DNA of 5,660 nucleotides from JBGPFS01 sp041483455 (GTDB lineage: Bacteria; Chloroflexota; Limnocylindria; Limnocylindrales; CSP1-4): NCBI GenBank assembly GCA_041483455.1, contig JBGPFS010000172.1, forward strand, positions 1-5,660, written 5' to 3'. The notes under the pieces are model-generated. The model was not told the DNA's origin and did no database searches. It was given only the letters and a program-made list of their open reading frames with translations. This document shows positions 1-5,180 of this stretch, piece by piece; the first letter of the stretch is position 1, and each line of letters begins with the position of its first letter. A program made the position numbers and the translations under genes.

Positions 1-614
1 ACGGCATCCGGCTCGGAGATCGGGTGGCCGGCGCCCCACAGGTGCGCCGTATCGAGGCAGATCGCGACCCGACCGTCGTCGACCCCGCGGTCGGCGATCG
101 CCTCGAGGATCCAGCTCAGCTCCGCGAGATCGACCCCCAGGCCTCCGCCCGCCCCCGCCGAGTTCTCGAGGACGACGATCGCGGCGTCCGGCCCGTCGTC
201 GACCTCGCCCAGGACCCGGGCCAGCCCGTCGGCGAGGCGGGCCACGCCGACCTCTGCGCCGGTCCCTTTGTGCGAGCCGACGTGGAGGTTGACGAAGCGG
301 GCACCGAACGAGACCGCCGCCTCGAGCTCGCTCCGGAGCACCTCGACCGAGCGGGCATGGAAGTCGTCGTCAGGCCCGGCCAGGTTCACGAGGTAGGCCG
401 CGTGGATCGCCAGGGGACCCATCCCCAGCTCCGCGAAGCGGGCGCGGAAGGCCGGCAGCTCGCGCGGTGGTTCCGTCCGGCGCTTCCAGGCCGTGGGGTT
501 GTCGGCGAAGACCTGGAGCGTGTCCAGCCCCAGCGCGTGCGCCCGTTCGACCGCGGCCACCATCCCATCGCCGAGCGGCAGGTGGGCGCCGATCCGCCGG
601 CCGTCGGGAAGCAT
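1..614 (-). CDS. nfo: Endonuclease IV (AP endonuclease family 2), 5' part; runs off left edge
   Basis: Translating the minus strand from ATG at 614 gives 204 uninterrupted codons up to the window edge. The protein begins MLPDGRRIGAHLPLGDGM and is a clear endonuclease IV TIM barrel. This zinc enzyme cleaves DNA 5' of abasic sites in base excision repair in the cytoplasm. Landmarks are GAH at residues 9-11, FADNPTAW near 36-43, IHAAY with H71, NLHVGSH with H111, VLENSAG with E150, and CLDTAHLWGAGH with D188 and H191. By family knowledge H71, H111, E150, D188 and H191 match five metal ligands of E. coli Nfo (His69, His109, Glu145, Asp179, His182). The remaining ligands lie in the missing C-terminal ~80 residues, judged against the usual ~280 aa. 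GTG at 617 is directly in frame before the ATG and is an equally possible start. No Shine-Dalgarno is evident, so the exact start is uncertain. A 496-base non-coding gap upstream suggests its own promoter. Confidence 0.93.
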   Translation of the reverse strand, partial: MLPDGRRIGAHLPLGDGMVAAVERAHALGLDTLQVFADNPTAWKRRTEPPRELPAFRARFAELGMGPLAIHAAYLVNLAGPDDDFHARSVEVLRSELEAAVSFGARFVNLHVGSHKGTGAEVGVARLADGLARVLGEVDDGPDAAIVVLENSAGAGGGLGVDLAELSWILEAIADRGVDDGRVAICLDTAHLWGAGHPISEPDA

Positions 615-673
615 CACGGAATGGTAGCCGGCAGGTGTCGGTGCCGCTCGGCGTCGGGCAGCCGGATCGGCTG

Positions 674-715
674 CCCTCGGAGACCGATCGGGGTCCCTCG
701 GAGACCGATCGGGGT
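674..715. repeat. 21-bp exact tandem duplication upstream of nfo
   Basis: Positions 674-694 and 695-715 are identical 21-bp units on the plus strand. Each holds the 8-bp palindrome CCGATCGG (684-691 and 705-712). A decayed third unit precedes them at 653-673 and matches at about half its positions. It keeps CGGATCGG at 663-670, exactly in register. Three palindrome-like cores therefore sit 21 bp apart, about two helical turns, between 50 and 100 bases upstream of the nfo start. This could be a protein-binding array or simply a recent slippage duplication; the sequence does not decide. Confidence 0.85.
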
Positions 716-762
716 CCTGCCCGGCGGGGCCAGCTCCGGCACTCCGTTCCACTCAGGCGCGT

Positions 763-985
763 TTGCGCCACATGCATGCTGCGACCGTCGACCGCGGCGG
801 CCGGGCTGCCATCGGTCATCGAAATGCGCGAGGCGCAACGACCCACCGGTCAAGCTCAAAGCACGACGCGTCACGGTCGTGCAGATGGCGCAAGGTCGCA
901 CCGACTCCGTTCCGGCCGGCGAGACCGTGGCGGTCGTGACGTGCGCCACACGCAAACAGGCGGTCGGATCGTGCGTCAGGCGTAA
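763..985. repeat. Cluster of five diverged ~25-bp motif copies (TTGCG-N5-YGCAY-N5/6-GACC)
   Basis: Copies lie at 763-787 (plus strand), 813-838, 869-893, 931-955 and 961-985 (all minus). Their first 15 bases are TTGCGCCACATGCAT, TTGCGCCTCGCGCAT, TTGCGCCATCTGCAC, TTGCGTGTGGCGCAC and TTACGCCTGACGCAC. The shared pattern is TTRCG, five variable bases, then YGCAY, which approximates an inverted repeat (TTGCG/CGCAA). In four of the five copies GACCG follows after 5 or 6 more bases; the 869-893 copy has only TGACG at that point. The two copies nearest hpf are spaced exactly 30 bp; the other minus-strand spacings are 62 and 55. The conserved ends and variable centre suggest binding sites for a dimeric DNA-binding protein or a degenerate interspersed repeat. 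I do not recognise it as a named operator. Confidence 0.6.
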
Positions 986-1015
986 GCGGTCGTCACCGCG
1001 CTCGCGGCCGCGCTC

Positions 1016-1080
1016 CGGCGGCCGTGACCAGGCCCGTGGTCGGCGGCAGGGAGCAGGCCCGTGGTCGGCGGCCGTGACCG
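1016..1080. repeat. 25-bp tandem repeat, about 2.6 units, just downstream of hpf
   Basis: Units start at 1016, 1041 and 1066, each beginning CGGCGGC. The 19-base stretch at 1029-1047 recurs exactly at 1054-1072. GGCCGTGACC at 1020-1029 recurs at 1070-1079. The second unit differs from the first over a few central bases (1048-1053). It starts 31 bases past the hpf stop in the direction of transcription. It does not fold into an obvious terminator because the copies are direct, not inverted. Confidence 0.8.
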
Positions 1081-1110
1081 GCGCCACCCTCCGCCTTCCC
1101 CGACCGACCG

Positions 1111-1695
1111 CTACGACCGGCGGTCGCGACCCTTCGTGTACTCACCCCCGACGACCGATTCGATCAGCCCGTAGTCGCCGTCGCGACGACGATAGAGGAC
1201 GTTGACCCGCTCGTTCTCGGCATTCACGAACACGAAGAACGCGTGTCCGAGGTCCTCCATCCGGGCGATCGCGTCCTCCTCGAACATCGGCTCGATCGCG
1301 AAGCGCTTCGTCTTCACGATCTTCGACCCACGCTCGGGCTCGGCGGTCCCGTCGGCGATCTTGCGCAGGAGGTTCTTCTCCTCGAGCGGGCGACTGCGGA
1401 CGCGCGGCCGGTCGCGGTGATCGACGGCCTGGCGCTCCATCTTGTCGAGGACCTCGTCGAAGGCGGCCCGATGGGTCAGAGCCGCCGAGCGTGCCCGCAG
1501 GGCCTGGCCGTCGATGACGAGCGCGACCTCGACGATCCGCGAATCCTCCTCGCTCCGGTGGCGCTCCTCGGAGAGCTCGACCGTGGCCTCGCTCCGGTCG
1601 TCGAGGAGCCGCTCGAGGCGGCCCATCTTCCGCTCGACGTATCGCCGGACATCCTCCGGAACGTCGATGTTCTTGCCCTTGACGATCGTCCGCAC
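1111..1695 (-). CDS. hpf: Ribosome hibernation promoting factor, long form (HPF/RaiA family)
   Basis: The 194-residue protein has the full long-HPF layout. The N-terminal domain (about 1-100, starting MRTIVKGKNIDVPEDVRRYV) binds the 30S subunit between head and body. An Arg/Glu-rich linker (about 95-125) joins it to the C-terminal dimerisation domain (about 127-183), which contains KTKRFAIEPMFEEDAIARM, GHAFFVFVNAE and VLYRRRDGDYGLIE. By family knowledge the long form pairs ribosomes into inactive 100S dimers in stationary phase or stress. The start is GTG at 1695, supported by GGAGG six bases upstream and by the usual MxIxVKGKN-like beginning. Length is normal and nothing is broken. It lies 108 bases downstream of comF, an order seen in many bacteria where secA often comes next. 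Here nfo follows after a long gap. Confidence 0.96.
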   Translation of the reverse strand: MRTIVKGKNIDVPEDVRRYVERKMGRLERLLDDRSEATVELSEERHRSEEDSRIVEVALVIDGQALRARSAALTHRAAFDEVLDKMERQAVDHRDRPRVRSRPLEEKNLLRKIADGTAEPERGSKIVKTKRFAIEPMFEEDAIARMEDLGHAFFVFVNAENERVNVLYRRRDGDYGLIESVVGGEYTKGRDRRS

Positions 1696-1701
1696 GACTG
1701 A

Positions 1702-1706
1702 CCTCC
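1702..1706 (-). promoter_or_regulatory. Shine-Dalgarno of hpf
   Basis: The minus strand reads GGAGG six bases before GTG at 1695. This decides the GTG start and indicates good translation of hpf. Confidence 0.75.
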
Positions 1707-1727
1707 GGGCTGCGACTTCCTCGCTCG

Positions 1728-1733
1728 AGTATA
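1728..1733 (-). promoter_or_regulatory. Candidate -10 box for hpf (TATACT)
   Basis: TATACT on the minus strand is a strikingly AT-rich hexamer in GC-rich surroundings. It lies 32 bases before the hpf start, which would give a leader of roughly 25 bases that includes the Shine-Dalgarno. No good -35 hexamer is visible 16-18 bases upstream (the sequence there is close to GGCTCG). The call rests on the -10 alone, and an alternative sigma factor is possible. Confidence 0.4.
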
Positions 1734-1803
1734 GGAGCCGGCGGGTCGGCGAGCCGCGTCGGCGACGCCGGCCCTGGCGAAGACCGACCGTTCCGGGCTT
1801 GCC

Positions 1804-2616
1804 TCACCGCTCCCGGGCGAGGGTCAGGGCGGAGACGCCGACCGCCCCTGCGTCGAGGAGGACGTCGGCGCAGGCGGCGAGCGTGGCGCCGGTCGTCACC
1901 ACGTCGTCGATCAGGACGATCCAGCGTCCCCGGACCCAATCGTGGGCGGCCGCCAGCGGGGTCGGTGCCCCACGCTGGACGCCGGTCGGCGCCCCACGCT
2001 GGACACCGGCCGCTGCCCCGGCCCTATCATCGGCCGCCGCCCCGGGCGGCCTTCCGGCCGGTGCCAACGCGAAGGCACCGCGCACGTTGGCCGCTCGTGC
2101 GTCCCGGTCGAGGTCGAATTGGCGGTGGGTCGAGCGGGTCCGGGTCACGGCCTGCGCCACCGGCGATCCGAGCGCCCGACCCGCGGATTCCGCGAGCAAT
2201 GCGGCCTGGTCGAAGCCGCGCTCCCGGGCCCGCTCGCGGTGGACGGGCACGGGGACGAGGAGGTCGCCCCCGACCCCGACGCGTCTCCAGCGGGCCGCCA
2301 TCTCGCGACCGAGGGGTCCGGCCAGGCGACGCTCGCCGCCGTACTTGAGGGCGTGCAGGGCCGACCGGACCGGGCCCCCGAACCGGGCGCACCACTCGAG
2401 CTGGAGGAGTGGCTCCGGGATCGAAGCGGGCGCGCCGATCGGCTCGCCGGCAGGCTGGTCGAGGCGCTCGCGGAAGGCCGGCAGGCAAGACGGGCAGATC
2501 AGCACGCCCTCTTCCCCGCAACCCGGGCAGTTGGCCGGAAAGGCGAGGTCGAGCGCTCGATCGAGCACGCCCGGGAGCGAGCGAGAGGAGGCGCTCGATC
2601 GCGCTGGTCGGCCCAT
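1804..2616 (-). CDS. comF: ComF family phosphoribosyltransferase-like protein
   Basis: The 270-residue protein has an N-terminal zinc ribbon with C30-PGC33 and C41-PSC44. A PRTase-like domain follows: VPVPVHRERARERGFDQAALL near 121-141, THRQFDLDRDARAANVRGAF near 163-182, and the PRPP-loop motif VLIDDVVTTGAT at 234-245. In known systems ComF/ComFC proteins act in the cytoplasm during natural transformation, helping imported single-stranded DNA; many non-competent bacteria also carry them. Between the QF..R..NV.GAF block and the PRPP loop there is an Ala/Pro/Gly-rich stretch (about 184-230). It is some 30 residues longer than I would expect and contains the doubled peptide GVQRGAPT (204-219). 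ATG at 2616 places the zinc ribbon at the usual distance, but no Shine-Dalgarno is visible. The gene lies 180 bases after the DUF192 gene and 108 before hpf. Confidence 0.93.
   Translation of the reverse strand: MGRPARSSASSRSLPGVLDRALDLAFPANCPGCGEEGVLICPSCLPAFRERLDQPAGEPIGAPASIPEPLLQLEWCARFGGPVRSALHALKYGGERRLAGPLGREMAARWRRVGVGGDLLVPVPVHRERARERGFDQAALLAESAGRALGSPVAQAVTRTRSTHRQFDLDRDARAANVRGAFALAPAGRPPGAAADDRAGAAAGVQRGAPTGVQRGAPTPLAAAHDWVRGRWIVLIDDVVTTGATLAACADVLLDAGAVGVSALTLARER
1960..2007. repeat. 24-bp in-frame tandem duplication inside comF
   Basis: Positions 1960-1983 and 1984-2007 match at 22 of 24 bases, differing at 1966/1990 and 1981/2005. The period is a multiple of three, so the frame is kept and the peptide GVQRGAPT is doubled. 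A more decayed unit may continue from 2008. The repeat lies in the low-complexity loop before the PRPP motif. Confidence 0.85.
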
Positions 2617-2643
2617 GGGCGGAGACTGGACCGGCGGCCTCGT

Positions 2644-2780
2644 CCGGCACTCACCGGGCGCTCACCAGTGACGCGCCGGGCGCTCACCGGGCGCTCACCG
2701 GGCGCTCACCCGTGACTCGCCGGCCGCTCTCTCGCCGCTCACCCGTGACTCCACCCGTGACTCCGCCCGTGACTCCGCCC
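2644..2780. repeat. Compound 11-bp / 12-bp minisatellite between the DUF192 gene and comF
   Basis: The 11-mer GGGCGCTCACC occurs at 2656-2666, 2678-2688, 2689-2699 and 2700-2710, at spacings of 22, 11 and 11. A 12-bp unit CCCGTGACTCCR follows at 2742-2753, 2754-2765 and 2766-2777, with a related CCCGTGACTCG at 2709-2719. Together these fill most of the 180-base gap upstream of comF. The repeats are direct, so they are not a simple terminator. Any comF promoter would have to lie within or beside them, and none was recognised. Confidence 0.85.
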
Positions 2781-2796
2781 GCGGATCACCTGCGGA

Positions 2797-3183
2797 TCAG
2801 GAGCCGGGGATGGGCTCCAGCTGCACCCGGTCGCCCACCTGGGTGCGCGTTCGCTCGATCGACCCGACCGGCAGCTCGAGCGTCCCGTCGGCGCCCCGGA
2901 CCAGCCAGACGACCCCGGTCCACGGTGCCAGCGAGCGTCGGGCGGCCACGACCGGCCGCGACCCATCGGCTGCCGGGCGACCCAGGAAGACGGCATCGAT
3001 CGGGAAGCGCATGAACATCATGTGGATCCCATTGCTGCCCGGGAGCCAGAGGCCCTCGCCGGGCGCGATCGACGGCCGGCCCATCAGGCCCCTGAACTTG
3101 CTCCAGAGCGGGGCCGCGACCGCGCCTCGTTCGGCGAGGTCGGTCAGGCGGGTCAGGTTCCGGAAGGCCAGGACGGCGCCCAT
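2797..3183 (-). CDS. DUF192 family protein
   Basis: The 128-residue protein matches the DUF192 pattern throughout. It has FRGLMGRPSIAPGEGLWL at 30-47, GIHMMFMRFPIDAVFL at 52-67 (typically IHT.FM..PID..F), and TLELPVGSIERTRTQVGDRV at 101-120. The family is a small beta-rich fold of unproven biochemical role, often found as a secreted or short stand-alone protein. Here no signal peptide is seen, so it is likely cytoplasmic. ATG at 3183 lies 8 bases after the tadC stop with no clear Shine-Dalgarno, so translation may depend on coupling with tadC. Its position at the end of the Tad gene run suggests co-expression with pilus assembly, but the sequence gives no direct functional link. Confidence 0.92.
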   Translation of the reverse strand: MGAVLAFRNLTRLTDLAERGAVAAPLWSKFRGLMGRPSIAPGEGLWLPGSNGIHMMFMRFPIDAVFLGRPAADGSRPVVAARRSLAPWTGVVWLVRGADGTLELPVGSIERTRTQVGDRVQLEPIPGS

Positions 3184-3191
3184 GGGGGCGG

Positions 3192-4133
3192 TCAGGGCTT
3201 GTTCACCCCGACGAGGTTCTTGACGATCAGGATGATGGCCGGCCCCAGGATCACGATGAACAGCGAGGGGAAGATGCAGCCGACGAGCGGGAAGAGCATC
3301 TTGATCGGCGCCTTCGCCGCCATCTCCTCCGCCCGCTGACGCCGCTCGATCCGGAGCTGCTCGGACTGGACCTGGAGGACCTTCGAGATCGAGACACCCA
3401 GCTGTTCGGCCTGGATGATCGCGCCGATGAAGTTCGTGAGCGGGACCACCTCGGTCCGCCCCACGATGTCCCGCAGCGCTTCCCGGCGGGCCTTCCCGAC
3501 CCGGACCTCGGCGAGCGCCCGGCGGAACTCCTCGGACAGCGGCCCCTTGAGCTTCTCGACCACCTTGCCCAGGGCCGCATCGAAGCCGAGCCCGGCCCGC
3601 ACGGAGATCGTCAGCAGGTCGAGCGTGTCCGGGATCATCATGAGGATCGCCTTCTGGCGGCCCCCGATCCGGCGCCCAAGCCAGAACTCCGGCGCGGTGT
3701 AGCCGAGCAGGAGTCCGACCGCGGCCATCGCGGCACCCAGCACGAACGGCATCCCCAGGATGTTGAGGACGGCGAAGAGGAAGAAGAACAGGGCCGCGCC
3801 GATGATCGCGCCGACGGCCTTGATCCCGAGCCAGTCCGAGACCCGAAGATCGCCCGGGTTACCGGCCAGGGCCAGCCGCTTCTCGGTCCGGTCGGCGAAC
3901 GAGGCACTCGTGAGCCGGGCGACCGACCCCGACAGCCGCGCGACAAGCGGACGGATCGTCCGCTCGAGGAACGGCTGCTGGAGCTCGATCTCCTCGAGGC
4001 TCTTCGCCTGCATCGAGCCAAGCTGGGTCAACCGGGCCTGGACCGGGTCGACCGGCCGAGCCCCGGCGAAGCCGAGGAAGATCAGGAGGATGGATCCGGC
4101 GGCGAGCGCCGCGATGACGAGGGGGACGGGCAT
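3192..4133 (-). CDS. tadC: TadC-like pilus assembly membrane protein (type II secretion F domain)
   Basis: The 313-residue protein has an N-terminal membrane segment (about 4-23) and a cytoplasmic stretch. A hydrophobic pair follows at about 103-147, then the T2SSF domain from about 165, and a C-terminal membrane segment (about 277-305). PDTLDLLTISVRAGLGFDAAL (168-188) is the typical T2SSF opening of TadB/TadC. AAKAPIKMLFPLVGCIFPS (272-290), ahead of the last membrane helix, is typical of TadC. With TadB it would form the inner-membrane platform that couples the CpaF ATPase to extension of a Flp-type pilus. The start ATG at 4133 lies three bases after the tadB stop, with GAGGT seven bases upstream inside the last tadB codons, so the two are probably translationally coupled. 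Assignment as TadC rather than TadB rests on gene order and the C-terminal motif. Confidence 0.93.
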   Translation of the reverse strand: MPVPLVIAALAAGSILLIFLGFAGARPVDPVQARLTQLGSMQAKSLEEIELQQPFLERTIRPLVARLSGSVARLTSASFADRTEKRLALAGNPGDLRVSDWLGIKAVGAIIGAALFFFLFAVLNILGMPFVLGAAMAAVGLLLGYTAPEFWLGRRIGGRQKAILMMIPDTLDLLTISVRAGLGFDAALGKVVEKLKGPLSEEFRRALAEVRVGKARREALRDIVGRTEVVPLTNFIGAIIQAEQLGVSISKVLQVQSEQLRIERRQRAEEMAAKAPIKMLFPLVGCIFPSLFIVILGPAIILIVKNLVGVNKP

Positions 4134-4136
4134 CGG

Positions 4137-5156
4137 CTAGACCTCGATGTCGACGATCTTGCGGATCGCCATGAAGCCCAGGAACATCATGAACCCGCCG
4201 AAGAACAGGATGACCACCCCGGCCGGCAGGCCGAGGATGCTCACCGCCGGGTCGAACATCGGAGTCATGAAGCCCGGAGCCGCGACGAACAGGAAGCCGG
4301 CCAGGCCGATCGGCAGGAAACCGACGACGTAGCCCGACAGCCGTTGCTGGGCCGTGAGGGTGCGGATCTCGCCCTTGATCCGCACCCGCTCGCGGATCGT
4401 GTAGGCGATCGAATCGAGGATCTCGGCGAGGTTGCCACCGACGTTGTGCTGGATCGAGATCGCGGTGGCCATCAGCTCGAGGTCGTCCGACTTGACCCGG
4501 CGGACCATGTTCTCGAGGGCCTGGTCGAAGGGCAGGCCCAGGTTGACCTCGCGGATGACCCGGGAGAACTCGGTCGAGATCGGCGGACGCGCCTCGCGGA
4601 CCACGAGCTCGATCGCCTGGAGGAACGAGGAGCCGGCCCGCAGCGCGTTCGCGATCAAGGTGATGGTGTCGGGGAGCTGCTTGTTGAAGGCGCCCAGCCG
4701 GCCGTTCTTGCGGCGGGTCAGCCAGAACCGCGGGAGCATGAACCCGACGAACGCCCCGACGAGCAGGGCGATCGGGCTGCCCAGGGCCGGCATCGCGAAC
4801 GACAGGATGAAGAAGAGGATGGGGACGCCGACGATCGCCCCGCCCCAGATCATCAGGTACTCGCTGACCTTGAGCTTGAGGTCGGCCCGGGCGATCTCGC
4901 GGGCGAGGTTCGCTCCGAAGTCGCGCTGCTCGACGACCCGGTTGAGGCTCGCCAGTGCGGAACTCTGGGCGATCAGGTCGCTGAGCGGGCCCTGGCCCGT
5001 CGAGGCCGGCTTGTCCTTCTCCGGCCGGTCCGAGGCGTAGCGCTCCAAACGGGCGCTGATCCCCGAACCGCCGCTCGACGTGGCCAGCCCGAGCGCGATC
5101 AGGATGATCGCGAGGGCCGTCACGCCCGCGACGGCGAGGGTCATCGTCGTGTCCAT
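4137..5156 (-). CDS. tadB: TadB-like pilus assembly membrane protein (type II secretion F domain)
   Basis: The 339-residue protein starts with a membrane segment (about 6-26) and a charged Ser/Gly/Lys linker (27-60). Two hydrophobic segments follow (about 99-120 and 124-142), then a T2SSF domain (about 162-290) and two C-terminal segments (about 275-293 and 307-330). Key stretches are LPDTITLIANALRAGSSFLQA at 161-181, VNLGLPFDQALENMVRR at 204-220 and ISIQHNVGGNLAEILDSIA at 233-251, the last a hallmark of TadB. It acts in the inner membrane with TadC as the platform for Tad/Flp pilus assembly. The ATG at 5156 is preceded by GGAGG (5167-5171) at a spacing of ten bases, slightly long. It begins 24 bases after the cpaF stop and ends three bases before tadC. 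Confidence 0.94.
   Translation of the reverse strand: MDTTMTLAVAGVTALAIILIALGLATSSGGSGISARLERYASDRPEKDKPASTGQGPLSDLIAQSSALASLNRVVEQRDFGANLAREIARADLKLKVSEYLMIWGGAIVGVPILFFILSFAMPALGSPIALLVGAFVGFMLPRFWLTRRKNGRLGAFNKQLPDTITLIANALRAGSSFLQAIELVVREARPPISTEFSRVIREVNLGLPFDQALENMVRRVKSDDLELMATAISIQHNVGGNLAEILDSIAYTIRERVRIKGEIRTLTAQQRLSGYVVGFLPIGLAGFLFVAAPGFMTPMFDPAVSILGLPAGVVILFFGGFMMFLGFMAIRKIVDIEV
4141..4145 (-). promoter_or_regulatory. Shine-Dalgarno of tadC embedded in the end of tadB
   Basis: GAGGT on the minus strand lies in the last sense codons of tadB (Glu-Val), seven bases before the tadC ATG. With the tadB stop three bases from the start, this supports translational coupling of the two partners. 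Confidence 0.6.
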
Positions 5157-5166
5157 GGAGCGCTTT

Positions 5167-5171
5167 CCTCC
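5167..5171 (-). promoter_or_regulatory. Shine-Dalgarno of tadB
   Basis: GGAGG within a longer purine run (GAGGGAGGAAAG) lies ten bases before the tadB ATG at 5156, in the 24-base gap after cpaF. It supports this start although the spacing is a little long. Confidence 0.6.
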
Positions 5172-5180
5172 CTCGGCCGG

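Larger units (their letters stand above)
615..1110. other. Long non-coding region between hpf and nfo, rich in repeats
   Basis: No convincing gene lies in these 496 bases. Open frames exist on both strands, but their translations are Arg/Pro/Ala-rich, resemble no family and mostly reflect the high GC. From hpf towards nfo the region holds a 25-bp tandem repeat (1016-1080), five diverged copies of a dyad-like motif (763-985), and an exact 21-bp duplication (674-715). A small inverted repeat, GGCGC-GTTT-GCGCC (756-769), overlaps the plus-strand motif copy. No hairpin followed by a T-run was found, so I cannot place a terminator for hpf. The nfo promoter should lie here, but no convincing -35/-10 pair stood out. 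The size and repeat content are unlike the rest of the window, where gaps are 3 to 180 bases. Confidence 0.75.

Noticed and set aside
1..752. Longer nfo starting from an in-frame GTG at 752, just after an in-frame TGA
   Set aside because: It would add about 46 residues, including the 21-bp repeat translated as a doubled DPDRSPR, with no Shine-Dalgarno. Endonuclease IV normally begins just before the GAH strand, as with ATG 614 or GTG 617.
756..769. GGCGC-GTTT-GCGCC hairpin as a terminator
   Set aside because: A 5-bp stem without a following T-run is too weak, and its position does not follow a gene end closely.
763..985. CRISPR array
   Set aside because: The copies are strongly diverged, lie on both strands and have irregular spacing, and no cas gene is nearby.
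1016..1080. Rho-independent terminator of hpf
   Set aside because: The repeats are direct, not inverted, and no T-run follows in the direction of transcription.
614..1087. 157-codon minus-strand frame in the hpf-nfo gap, with LRLTH, LRVAH and LRLAH peptides and a repeated PIGLRG
   Set aside because: The peptides are the DNA motif copies read in one frame. The 869-893 copy is out of that frame and the 763-787 copy is on the other strand, so the repetition is better explained at DNA level. No ribosome site or recognisable domain was seen.
24..1205. 393-codon plus-strand open frame over the left part of the window
   Set aside because: It is antisense to nfo and to the end of hpf, both firmly identified. 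Its translation is Arg/Pro-rich with no family resemblance, as expected of a GC-rich shadow frame.
1442..2715. Long plus-strand open frames across hpf and comF (1442-2671, 1942-2715)
   Set aside because: They are antisense to two well-supported genes and have repetitive Arg/Pro/Ala composition without domains.
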